This document shows positions 23,957 through 32,689 of a DNA stretch of 47,319 nt, piece by piece; position 1 is the first letter of the stretch; every line of letters starts with the position of its first letter. Source of the stretch: Verrucomicrobiota bacterium (GTDB taxonomy: Bacteria; Verrucomicrobiota; Verrucomicrobiia; Limisphaerales; BJHT01); contig BJHT01000018.1 in assembly GCA_014193395.1 (NCBI GenBank), forward strand, positions 1-47,319, in the 5' to 3' direction. The position numbers and the translations under genes were made by a program. Under the pieces are notes generated by a model that had not been told where the DNA came from, did not search any database, and worked only from the letters and a program-made list of their open reading frames with translations.

Positions 23957-25621
23957 ATGAAGCTCATCACCCTGCCCTTGTTCGCCCTGGCGCTCGCACT
24001 CGTCGCCGCCGCCGCCCAGACCCCGCCGCCGCCGCTCTCGAATCCGCTCCCACCGCCACCGCTCACGAGCACGCTGCCGCCGTCGATCACGCCCACGCCC
24101 ACGCCGCTCCCCCGACCGCTGCCGCCACCACCGATCAAAAACACCGGCAGCGCCGCCTACGAACCGACCCAGCTCGCCTTCGACGACACCGACCTGGTGG
24201 ACCTGATCAAAATCCTCGCGCGTCAGGCCGATCTCAACGTGCTCTTCGATCCGAAAGTTTCCGGCGGCATCGCCATCGCCAGCACCAACAACCCCGACGG
24301 CCGCGCCTCGTCCTCCCCGTATCGTGTGCCCGCCTTCCGCATGAACGACGTCACACCCGATCAGGCGATGGAGGCCATTCTCGCCAACTACAATCTCCAG
24401 CTCGTCCGCGACCCGCGCACCCGCATCGCCCGCGTCACCATCCGCGATGAAAAGCAGCCCGACCCCCTCGTCACCAAAATCCTCCAACTCAAATACAGCA
24501 ATCCGACCAACATCATGGCCGCCATCGCGCCGCTCCTCGGCACGCGCAGCAAGGCCGCACCCGACCAGCGCACCAGTCAGTTGGTCGTCAGCGCCACCGA
24601 CAAGGAATGGGAATCCATCACCTCCATCGTCAACAGCCTCGACAGCGCCACCAAGCAGGTGCTCATCGAGGCGCGCATCATGGAAACCTCGCGCAAGCCC
24701 ACCAGCGTCCGGGGCATCGACTGGTCCGGCACGCTGCACGGCCAGAACTTCGGCTACGGCAATGGCGTCACCACCGGCACGACCACGCGCAATTCCCCCG
24801 GCGCGACCACCACCACCACGCTGCCCGGCGGTCGCACCGTCACCTCCACCGCCGGCTCCTCGGAAAGCTCCGTGTTGAACACCGTGACCGGCGGCGCCGT
24901 GCCCGGCATCAGCGCGAACACCGCGATGGGATTCATGCCGGCCGTCGCGTTCCTCAACGCCGACGGCGTCAAAGGCGTGCTCTCGTTCCTGAATCAGGAC
25001 AGCGACACCGAGGTCGTCGCCACGCCGCGCTCGGTGACGCTCGATAATCAAATGGCCAAGCTCTCCGTCACCCGCGCCTTCCCGATTTTCAAGATCACCC
25101 CCGGCACCTCGCAAACGCCCGCCGGCTCCGAAATCACCTACACCAATCTTGGCACCATCCTCGAAGTTACGCCGCGCATCTCCCCCAACGGCATGATCTC
25201 GCTCAAGGTCATCCCCGAGGTCTCCAGCGTCGATGGCCAGGACAGCCAGACCGTCAACGGCCAGCTCAACCAGGCCAACATCTACGCCGTCCGCCGCATC
25301 GAGACGCAGGTCACGATCCCCAGCGGCCACACGCTCGTCATGGGCGGCTTGATCCGCGACGACAATGCCAAGTCGTACTCAAAGGTGCCCCTCCTCGGCG
25401 ACATCCCGTTCCTCGGCGCCGCCTTCCGGCACGAATCCAAGACCCGCACAAAATCCAACCTCCTCATCTTCATCACGCCCACCATCGTCGCCGAACACGA
25501 TTTCCAAGCGACGCCCAGCTCGTTCCTGAAAACCCAAATGGTCGAGCGCAACGAGAAGATCGACAGCACCTGGGACAGCGCCAAACCCAAGCAGTGGTAC
25601 AACAAGAGCAGCAGCAACTGA
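23957..25621 (+). CDS. Secretin (PilQ/GspD-like outer-membrane channel)
   Basis: 554 residues from ATG 23957, chosen because KLITLPLFALALALVAAAA is a signal peptide; the open frame to a GTG at 23885 adds a non-signal stretch. After a Pro-rich linker (30-65), a short secretin/STN-like domain (LAFDDTDLVDLIKILARQADLNVLFD), the N1-type domain (ILQLKYSNPTNIMAAIAPLL...RTSQLVVSATDKEWESITSIV) and the C-terminal secretin domain (about 350-525) with VPLLGDIPFLGAAFR and LLIFITPTIV appear in order. It forms a multimeric channel in the outer membrane for pilus or protein export. Only one N1-like repeat is seen, fewer than in GspD, nearer PilQ. The gene is followed by two large exported proteins, which may be its clients. 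Confidence 0.92.
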   Translation: MKLITLPLFALALALVAAAAQTPPPPLSNPLPPPPLTSTLPPSITPTPTPLPRPLPPPPIKNTGSAAYEPTQLAFDDTDLVDLIKILARQADLNVLFDPKVSGGIAIASTNNPDGRASSSPYRVPAFRMNDVTPDQAMEAILANYNLQLVRDPRTRIARVTIRDEKQPDPLVTKILQLKYSNPTNIMAAIAPLLGTRSKAAPDQRTSQLVVSATDKEWESITSIVNSLDSATKQVLIEARIMETSRKPTSVRGIDWSGTLHGQNFGYGNGVTTGTTTRNSPGATTTTTLPGGRTVTSTAGSSESSVLNTVTGGAVPGISANTAMGFMPAVAFLNADGVKGVLSFLNQDSDTEVVATPRSVTLDNQMAKLSVTRAFPIFKITPGTSQTPAGSEITYTNLGTILEVTPRISPNGMISLKVIPEVSSVDGQDSQTVNGQLNQANIYAVRRIETQVTIPSGHTLVMGGLIRDDNAKSYSKVPLLGDIPFLGAAFRHESKTRTKSNLLIFITPTIVAEHDFQATPSSFLKTQMVERNEKIDSTWDSAKPKQWYNKSSSN

Positions 25622-25653
25622 GCTACGGCCTCCAACGCCAACCCGTCACGCTC

Positions 25654-28600
25654 ATGAACACCGCCGCTCAAACTCAGTCGCTCAAATCCGCGCTCCCGCG
25701 CCGCTCCCCGTTCGGAGTCCCGCCTTTAGGCGGCTCCGCGTCCTCCGACGCGGGGTCTGAAAACTGTCACAGCGCGTACATCCCCAGCGCCCGCCGCCTG
25801 AAGGCGGAACTCCAAACCTCCGCGCTCGCACGCTCATCCCAGTTCGGAGTTCCGCCTTTAGGCGGCGCGACGTCCTCCGCAACGGGACTGACCAAATATC
25901 ACGCCGCACCCACTCCCCGCGCTTTCCGCCTGAAGGCGGAACTCCAAACTTCCGCCGCACTCGTCGCCCTCGCTCTCGCGCTCCTCTTCCTCGCCCCCGC
26001 GCACCTGCACGCCCAAGTCGTCGCCGACACGCTCGGCGGTGGACCGAGCCAGTTGAATCCCACCTCGTCCGCCGGCTCGGCCGATGGCGACACCGCCGCG
26101 ACCGCGCAATTCAACCAGCCCGCCGGCCTCGCCCTCGATTCCACCGGCCGCTACCTCTTCCTCGCCGACACCGGCAACAACGCCGTCCGCCGCCTCGATC
26201 TCACCGCCGGCCAGACCACCACGATCATCGCGGGCCTGAATCGTCCCGTCGATGTGGCGCTCGATCCCGCCGGCAATCTCCACGTCCTCACCCAGGGCGA
26301 CGGCCTCATCCGCCGCTACGACAGCTTCGGCAATCTCATCGCAACGAACAACGCCACCGCGCTCAGCACGCCCAGCGCCTTCGCCCTCGACGCCGCCGGC
26401 AACTGCTACGTCACCGAACTCGCCGGCGGCGGCGCGCTGCGCTTCGTCAACGCCACCAACCGCGCCGTCACCACGCTCGCGCCTGTCGCCGCGATTCCGC
26501 TCTCCGCCCCGCGCGGCGTCGTCGTGCTCGACAACGGCAACGTCGCCATCAGCGACTCCGGCAATCACGCGATCCGCATTTTCAATCCCGGCACGCTCAC
26601 GCTCACCACGCTCACCGGCCTCAACGGCGCGGGCGCGATCAACGGCACTGCGAGCGTCGCTCGCCTGAATTCACCGCATCGCATCGCCAAAGCCGGCGGT
26701 GGTTTCCTCGTCGTCGCCGACACCGGCAATCAGCAGCTCCGAAAGATTGCACCCGACGGCACTGTCTCCGTGCTCTACGGCCTGGCCCCGGCCAATTGGT
26801 ACACCGGCCCGAACAGCTACCCCGGCTGGGTCGATGGCACCGCCGCCGTCGCCGAAGCCCGCGAGCCGGAAGGCGTTGTCGTCAACGGCAGCGGTGACGT
26901 GTTTGTCACCGAGCAGTTTTATCACCTCGTCCGCAAAGCCACCGGCACCGCCCTGACCGGCCCCAGCGGCTCGTCCAGCGGCGGCGGCGACACCAACGGC
27001 AGCTCGGGCATCACGCTGAATCCCCCTTCCCTCACGCTCGCGCCGAACTCCGGTTACTTCCCGATGGGCCAGCTCCTCACCGTCACCAGCTCGAGCACCA
27101 ACGTCTTCTTCACCACCGACGGCACCGAGCCGACGACCAACAGCACGCGCCTGGCGATCTCCGGCGGCACCGGCACCATCCGCTGGGCCAGCCCGACGAA
27201 TGACCTCGCCAGCCTGCGTTTGAGGGCCTTCGTGTTCAGCGGCACCAACAGCGCCAGCACCAATCTCAGCGGCCTCGCCGCGCCCGTCACCACCATCGGC
27301 GTGCCGCCCGGTTACAACGCCACACTCGCCGCGGGCATCGGCTCGACCATCGTCGTGCCCGTCGTCGTGAACCTCCGCGCGGGCGACCGCCTCAAGTCCC
27401 TCCAGTTCCGCGTCGAGGTCACGCCCAACGGCGCGGCCCCGATGATTCTCGATCAATTCCGCGCGCTCCCGATCTCGAGCAACGACTTCATCGCCACGAT
27501 CACCTCCGACCAGGCCGGCGCGCCCGCACTCTTCAACTCGCTCGGCTACACCTTCGGCACCACACGCGGCCTCGCGCTCTCGATGATCGGCACCAACTCC
27601 AATTTGTCCGTCAGCCGGTTTGGCGTCGCCGCGATGCTCGCCGTGCCGATCCCGCCCGGCGCGGCCAATGGTGACAGCTATCAAATCACCGTCCTCCAGC
27701 CCTCCGGCACCTCCGACGGCCTCCAGACTCCCGTCACGCTCACGCCGCTCGCTTCGCAGACCATCACCGTGCAAAGCCTCAGCTACCTCGTCGGCGACAC
27801 CGCGTCATCGGGCTGGTACAACGCCGGCGATTTCGGATCGGGAGATCTCGACAATAGCGATGTCAACAATGTCTTCTACGCCTCGCTCGGCATCCGCCTG
27901 CCCTACAGTTTCACCGACGCCTTCGATGCAATGGATGCCTATCCCGAGGACGCCGACGGCACCGTGGGCGGCGATCACCAGATTCGTTTCCTCGACTGGC
28001 AGATCATCCTCCTGCGCTCGCTGCGCTTGAACGGCGCGCCCGGTCTCGGCGTGAGCACGAACAACTGGTCCCGCGGCTGGGCCGCCGGCGGCGTGCGCAC
28101 CAACGGCACCACGACGCTCCGCGCCAGCCTCGTCCGCCGCCTCGTCCCGCCGGGCGCGGGCGAAATCTGGGTGCGCCACGCGCTGCTCGGCGCTGGCATC
28201 GTCGAAAATGCTGCTCCCGGCACCGACGTGAGCGTCCCGGTCTTTGTGAAAGTAGGCGCGCTCGCCCGCCTCAGCGGCCTGCAATTTCGCGCCATCGTTT
28301 CACCCGTCGGCCTCGCCACGCCGCCGCTTGAGAGCGCCGCGCAATTCGTTCCCCTCGCCGCGGGCGCGCTGGCTCCGGTCAATTTCACCGCCACCCAAAT
28401 CGGCTGCGCGTGGAACCTCGGCGCGCTCAATCTCGCCGGCCAAACCCGCACCGTTCTAGGCCAGCTACGCTTCCGCATTCCCGCCGCCGCCGCGCGCGGT
28501 GACGCCTACCGCATCCAGTTCGCCAACGCCGACGGCGCGCCCGATCTCGCGACGCAGTATGAGTTTGAAACCCTCTCCGGCGCGGTCTGGATCGGCCCCG

Positions 28601-28989
28601 CGCCCCGGCCCGCCGACGGCATTTCCGATGAGTGGAAAATCCGTTTCTTCGGCACCGTCGATGACCCGCGCGCCGCGCCCGACGCCGATCCCGACGGCGA
28701 TGGCGTGCCGAATCTCGCCGAGTTCCTCGCCGGCACCGATCCCACCGACCGCGGCTCCCGGCCCCGCCTGGATGCGGCCGCACGCCTCACCAACGGCCGG
28801 CCCGACGGCGTCGCGCTCCGCCTGCTCACCGCGCCCGGCAAGCTCTACGTCTCCGAGTGGAGTCCCTCGCTCGTCGTGCCCAACTGGACGCCCTTCGCCA
28901 CCAACTCCGGCGACGGCTACTCCGCCGACATCCCCGCGCCGAGCGCCCCCGGCGGCACCGGGTTCTACCGCCTCCGCGTGCTCCCCTAA
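25654..28989 (+). CDS. Large exported NHL / cohesin-like / dockerin-like protein
   Basis: 1111 residues from ATG 25654. The N-terminus contains two in-frame 108-bp elements (residues about 19-54 and 63-99) and then the hydrophobic core SAALVALALALLFLAPAHLHAQ. Next come NHL-type repeats (about 130-440; VALDPAGNLHVL, GNVAISDSGNHAIRIF), a chitobiase C-terminal-like domain with VFFTTDGTEPTTNSTR near 485, a cohesin-like beta-sandwich (555-700), a calcium-loop pair like a dockerin (YNAGDFGSGDLDNSDVNNVF near 715), another cohesin-like domain, and a thrombospondin-3-like DPDGDGVPNLAEFLAG near 1010 before a C-terminal beta tail. It is a surface or secreted protein, probably exported through the secretin encoded just before (32-base gap). 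It has a paralog at 29014. Confidence 0.85.
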   Translation: MNTAAQTQSLKSALPRRSPFGVPPLGGSASSDAGSENCHSAYIPSARRLKAELQTSALARSSQFGVPPLGGATSSATGLTKYHAAPTPRAFRLKAELQTSAALVALALALLFLAPAHLHAQVVADTLGGGPSQLNPTSSAGSADGDTAATAQFNQPAGLALDSTGRYLFLADTGNNAVRRLDLTAGQTTTIIAGLNRPVDVALDPAGNLHVLTQGDGLIRRYDSFGNLIATNNATALSTPSAFALDAAGNCYVTELAGGGALRFVNATNRAVTTLAPVAAIPLSAPRGVVVLDNGNVAISDSGNHAIRIFNPGTLTLTTLTGLNGAGAINGTASVARLNSPHRIAKAGGGFLVVADTGNQQLRKIAPDGTVSVLYGLAPANWYTGPNSYPGWVDGTAAVAEAREPEGVVVNGSGDVFVTEQFYHLVRKATGTALTGPSGSSSGGGDTNGSSGITLNPPSLTLAPNSGYFPMGQLLTVTSSSTNVFFTTDGTEPTTNSTRLAISGGTGTIRWASPTNDLASLRLRAFVFSGTNSASTNLSGLAAPVTTIGVPPGYNATLAAGIGSTIVVPVVVNLRAGDRLKSLQFRVEVTPNGAAPMILDQFRALPISSNDFIATITSDQAGAPALFNSLGYTFGTTRGLALSMIGTNSNLSVSRFGVAAMLAVPIPPGAANGDSYQITVLQPSGTSDGLQTPVTLTPLASQTITVQSLSYLVGDTASSGWYNAGDFGSGDLDNSDVNNVFYASLGIRLPYSFTDAFDAMDAYPEDADGTVGGDHQIRFLDWQIILLRSLRLNGAPGLGVSTNNWSRGWAAGGVRTNGTTTLRASLVRRLVPPGAGEIWVRHALLGAGIVENAAPGTDVSVPVFVKVGALARLSGLQFRAIVSPVGLATPPLESAAQFVPLAAGALAPVNFTATQIGCAWNLGALNLAGQTRTVLGQLRFRIPAAAARGDAYRIQFANADGAPDLATQYEFETLSGAVWIGPAPRPADGISDEWKIRFFGTVDDPRAAPDADPDGDGVPNLAEFLAGTDPTDRGSRPRLDAAARLTNGRPDGVALRLLTAPGKLYVSEWSPSLVVPNWTPFATNSGDGYSADIPAPSAPGGTGFYRLRVLP
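25710..25817. repeat. 108-bp palindromic element, copy B (in a coding region)
   Basis: Left end GTTCGGAGTCCCGCC, right end GGCGGAACTCCAAAC, each with the inner hairpin (CCGCCTTTAGGCGG; CCGCCTGAAGGCGG). Exactly 108 bp and open in the gene frame. Only 24 bases separate it from copy C. Confidence 0.9.
25842..25949. repeat. 108-bp palindromic element, copy C (in a coding region)
   Basis: Left end GTTCGGAGTTCCGCC, right end GGCGGAACTCCAAAC. It is the same length as A and B with a related centre (GCGACGTCCTCCGCAACGGG aligns with the matching parts of A and B). Immediately downstream is the hydrophobic core of the signal peptide. Bases after B (ACCTCCGCGCTCGCA) and after C (ACTTCCGCCGCACTC) are similar, which would fit a tandem duplication of element plus flank. 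Confidence 0.9.
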
Positions 28990-29013
28990 TTCGCCGACAT
29001 CCCGCCAGCAGCC

Positions 29014-32000
29014 ATGAAAACCAAGGCACTCACCGGATTTTTCCTCGCGGCTTTCCTCGCCGCCGCGCCCGACGCCGCGCGCGCGCAAACCGTGGACACC
29101 GTGTTCGCCAGCGGCCTGGTCGAGCCGCACAGCGTCGTGATCGGTCCCGATGGAAACTATTACATCACCGATGGCGGCGGCCTGTTCGGCGGCGCGCATC
29201 GCGTCATGCGCTACACGCCCAACAACGGCTCGCTCCTCACGCTCGCGGGGGATTTCTCCGGCAATCGCGGAACCAATGACGGCGCGGGTTTCGTCGCGCG
29301 CTTCTTCGGTCCGGCGGGCATCGCCCTCGCCCGCGGCGGCCTCGTTGTCGCCGACTCCGGCAACCACACCATCCGCCTCGTCGGCTTCGATGGCCGCGTG
29401 AGCACACTCGCCGGCGCACCCGGCACGCCCGGCTCCGCCAATGGCGCGGGCAGCGCCGCACGCTTCAACACGCCCCTCGGCGTCGCCGCCGATGCCGCCG
29501 GCAACGTCTTCATCGCGGACTCGAAAAACAACGTCATCCGCAAGCTCGACCCGCTGAACAACGTCACCACCTACGCCACCGGTTTTAATCAGCCCAACGG
29601 CGTCTCGCTCGGCGACAACGGCGAACTCTGGGTCGCCGACACGCTCAATCATCAGATCAAATCCGTCGCCCCCGACGGCAGCGTCAGCATCCGCGCCGGC
29701 ACGGGCCAGAGCGGCGCAAGCGATGCGTTCCCTTATTCGCTCAACGCGCAGTTCAGCGCGCCGCGCGCCCTCTGGTGGATGGGTGCCGGCCCCGGCGTGC
29801 TGATCTCCGATTCGGGCAATCACACCTTGCGCCGCCTCTTCACCAACACGCCGTTCGGCACCCTCACCCTCGAGACCTCCGCGGGCCAACCGGGCCAGTC
29901 TGGACTCGCGAATGGCGCGACCAATCTCGCGAAATTCAACTCCCCCATCGGCATCGCGCCCGACCCGTTGAACGGCGCATTTCTCATTGTCGATTCGGGC
30001 AACGCCGCCGTGCGCCGCATTCAACAATCGCCGCCGCTTCCGGCCATCGACTCGCCCCAGATTGGCTACATCATCATCACCACCGATCCCACCACGGGCC
30101 AGCCCACAACCCAGCTCGTGCCGGTGACGCAGGCCGTGTTCAACAACGAAGTCGTCATCGGGATCCTCGCCGAGGGCGGGGTCGAGACCTTCTTCAGTTA
30201 CGGCAGCTCGCCGCCGAATGCGTTCGAGGACACGGTTCCCAATCCCTCGTCAGCCACCGGCCTCGCGCCGCTTTATCGCAACGGCGGTTCATCGCTGCCG
30301 CCCTCGCTCATTTCGCCCGTGCTCCCCGACCTGACCGTCAAGTCGATCAGCTCGATGGATGGCCGCCGGCCCAGCCCGGTGGTGAAAGCGCGCTTTCAAT
30401 TCAAGACCGCCACGCCCGACATCGCCGGTGACAACGCCGCCTCCTTCGCCGTGTCGAATCTCACGACCGGTGCAAAAATGTATTACACCATCGACGGCTC
30501 GGACCCGACCAACGGCCCGCCCAGCCTCGGCCCGATTGCTTCCGGCGACCCGCTCTCGCTCAACCTCGGCAACAGCAACCTGCTGTTCAAAGTCATTGCC
30601 TTCAAAGATCACTTCCTCCCCAGCGCCGTGGTCTCGAATCTCTTCACGCCCTCCAACTTCGTCGCCAACCGCATCACGCTCGGGTTCGACAGCGGCGAGG
30701 CCTCGAGCACCTTCGTCGGCTCGCCGGGACAGCGATTTTACGCGCCGGTCACGCTCAGCCTGCTGCCCGATCAACGAATGATGTCGCTCCAGTTTGCAGT
30801 GAGCGCCCTCGCCACCAACGGAGCGCCCGCGATAGCGCCCGGCGCCGTGGGCTTCACCTCGCACCTCGAAAAACCCGACCCGATTAACAACGGCTTTTTC
30901 CTCCGCATCCCGCCGCTGATGTTCTCCGGCGGCACGATGTCAAATCTGCTCTTCACCAACGTCACGCAGAATCTCATCGGCGTCGGCTGGCTCGAAACGC
31001 CGGGCAAAACCAACCTGTTCGACACCGGCAACCAGGACCTCATCACCTACTCGCGCGCCCACAACCACCGCTTCCTCAGCACCGAGGGCAAGGTCGTCGT
31101 CGGCAGCTTCGCCTTCACCATTCCGCCCGTTGCGAGCGCCGGGCAGCAATACCTCATGCAGCTCTCCCGCCCCAGCGCCACCGCCGACGGGCAATCCGCT
31201 GATGTCTATATCGAGACGCCGACCAACGGCTCGCTGACCGCGACCGCGCCGGTCAACGCGGCGAAACTCGTCACCGTCGGCCAGGCCAAATACATCGTCG
31301 GCGACACCGCGCCGTTCCGCTGGTTCAACGCCGGCGATTTCGGCGACGGCTCGCTGCTCAGCGTCGATGTGCTCCAGATTTTTCAAGCCGCCGCTTACTT
31401 CGTTAATCGCCCGCCGGTCGGCAGTGATTTCTTCGACGCGATGGATTCCTCGAACGGCAGCTCGACCCCGATTTACAACGGTTCCGACGCCTCCGTGATC
31501 GACACCATCACGCTCGGCGACGGCGCGCTGAACGTGGACGACATCTTCGTCACCTTCCGCCGCTCGCTCGATCCGACGCTCAAGTGGTACCGCCGTTTCT
31601 GGTCCGGCGGCGTGCGCGTTGCCGAGGAAGTTCCGAATGCTTTCCGCACCGGCTTGGGCGCACCGCTGCGCGCGAAGCTCGTCACTGAAACGCCCACCAA
31701 CGGCGAGCCTGCGGCAGTCATCTTCATCGCCGGCGATGCGATCGCCACCGCGGGCGGCACCTTGGAAATTCCCATCACCGCGCGCATCACCGGCAGCTTT
31801 CCGATTCGCGTGCTGATGCTGAATCTCACGGTGAATCCGCTCGACGGCTCGCCGCCGATCACGACCGCCGTCCAGTTCAATCCCGTGCCCGCACTGGGGC
31901 AGCCCTTCACGAGTTCCGCGACCGGTCCTGGCAACTACGCGGGCGTCTGGCTCGATCACACCGTCGCGGGCATCAGCGGCACCAATCTCATCGGCACGTT

Positions 32001-32529
32001 GGTTGTCACGCTCCCCGCGAGCGCGCCCGCGAGCGCCGCCTACGCGGTCAGCTTCGATCACGCGTCCGCTTCGCCCAATGGCGTCGGCCTGTTCCCGCGC
32101 CAGATCGTCAACGGCCTGCTCACGCTGCGCGATCGCTCCGCGTCGTCGCTCGGCGACGGCATTCCCGACGCGTGGCGGTTGCGACATTTCGGCTCCGTCT
32201 CGAATCTCCTCGCCGCCGCGCACGCCGATGCCGATGGCGACGGCCTCTCGAACCTCGCCGAGTTCCGCGCGGGCACCGATCCCAACGATGCGCAGTCCCA
32301 TTTCCACATGCGTGCCGGACGCGGGACCAATTCCCACCCGCACGAAATCGTCCTGCGCTGGCCGACGGCGTTCGCGAAAAACTACGTCCTCGAATGCAGC
32401 CCGAGCCTCTTCGGGACCAACTGGACCGCGGTGATCACCAACGTCCCCGGCAACGGCTGGGACCGCGAATACCGCGCCACCAACTCCGCCGCCGGCCCGC
32501 TCTTCTACCGCGTGCGATTGGTGGAATAG
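29014..32529 (+). CDS. Large exported NHL / cohesin-like / dockerin-like protein (paralog)
   Basis: 1171 residues, starting with a normal signal peptide without any repeat element (ALTGFFLAAFLAAAPDAARA). NHL-like repeats span about 30-340 (VVADSGNHTIRLVGFDG, VFIADSKNNVIRKL). A region of unknown fold (340-450) precedes a chitobiase C-terminal-like piece (MYYTIDGSDPTN, near 489), cohesin-like domain (550-750), dockerin-like calcium loops (WFNAGDFGDGSLLSVDVLQIF near 765; ITLGDGALNVDDIFVTFRRSL near 835), a second cohesin-like domain, a DADGDGLSNLAEFRAGTDPND repeat near 1072, and a C-terminal beta tail. The order matches its upstream paralog, so the two derive from a tandem duplication. Its TAG stop lies 7 bases before a palindromic arm at 32536. 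Confidence 0.85.
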   Translation: MKTKALTGFFLAAFLAAAPDAARAQTVDTVFASGLVEPHSVVIGPDGNYYITDGGGLFGGAHRVMRYTPNNGSLLTLAGDFSGNRGTNDGAGFVARFFGPAGIALARGGLVVADSGNHTIRLVGFDGRVSTLAGAPGTPGSANGAGSAARFNTPLGVAADAAGNVFIADSKNNVIRKLDPLNNVTTYATGFNQPNGVSLGDNGELWVADTLNHQIKSVAPDGSVSIRAGTGQSGASDAFPYSLNAQFSAPRALWWMGAGPGVLISDSGNHTLRRLFTNTPFGTLTLETSAGQPGQSGLANGATNLAKFNSPIGIAPDPLNGAFLIVDSGNAAVRRIQQSPPLPAIDSPQIGYIIITTDPTTGQPTTQLVPVTQAVFNNEVVIGILAEGGVETFFSYGSSPPNAFEDTVPNPSSATGLAPLYRNGGSSLPPSLISPVLPDLTVKSISSMDGRRPSPVVKARFQFKTATPDIAGDNAASFAVSNLTTGAKMYYTIDGSDPTNGPPSLGPIASGDPLSLNLGNSNLLFKVIAFKDHFLPSAVVSNLFTPSNFVANRITLGFDSGEASSTFVGSPGQRFYAPVTLSLLPDQRMMSLQFAVSALATNGAPAIAPGAVGFTSHLEKPDPINNGFFLRIPPLMFSGGTMSNLLFTNVTQNLIGVGWLETPGKTNLFDTGNQDLITYSRAHNHRFLSTEGKVVVGSFAFTIPPVASAGQQYLMQLSRPSATADGQSADVYIETPTNGSLTATAPVNAAKLVTVGQAKYIVGDTAPFRWFNAGDFGDGSLLSVDVLQIFQAAAYFVNRPPVGSDFFDAMDSSNGSSTPIYNGSDASVIDTITLGDGALNVDDIFVTFRRSLDPTLKWYRRFWSGGVRVAEEVPNAFRTGLGAPLRAKLVTETPTNGEPAAVIFIAGDAIATAGGTLEIPITARITGSFPIRVLMLNLTVNPLDGSPPITTAVQFNPVPALGQPFTSSATGPGNYAGVWLDHTVAGISGTNLIGTLVVTLPASAPASAAYAVSFDHASASPNGVGLFPRQIVNGLLTLRDRSASSLGDGIPDAWRLRHFGSVSNLLAAAHADADGDGLSNLAEFRAGTDPNDAQSHFHMRAGRGTNSHPHEIVLRWPTAFAKNYVLECSPSLFGTNWTAVITNVPGNGWDREYRATNSAAGPLFYRVRLVE

Positions 32530-32535
32530 CGATTG

Positions 32536-32646
32536 GCGCGCGACCGGTCCCCGGTCGCAGCGGCTGCGAAAACGCGGAGTCGCGGGAACCTTCCAACACC
32601 TTCCCGTTATCGAAGCCGCTGCGGGCGGGGACCGCCCGCGCTCCTA
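32536..32646. repeat. GACCGGTCCCCGGTC-type inverted repeat, diverged
   Basis: Left arm GCGCGACCGGTCCCCGGTCG (from 32536) continues CAGCGGCT; the right side, ending GCGGGGACCGCCCGCGCTCC near 32643, is a weaker partner with AGCCGCTGCGG. The left arm is identical over more than 20 bases to the arms at 39836-39863 and 40510-40537. Confidence 0.65.
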
Positions 32647-32689
32647 CTCGTAACGGAGAACTGGCAAACCCCGCGCCCATTGCGCTACC

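Noticed and set aside
23882-25330. Long minus-strand frame opposite the secretin
   Set aside because: Glycine/Asp-rich antisense translation typical of GC-rich shadows.
28465-30027. Minus-strand frame opposite the two NHL proteins
   Set aside because: Spans the gap between two real genes; antisense composition only.
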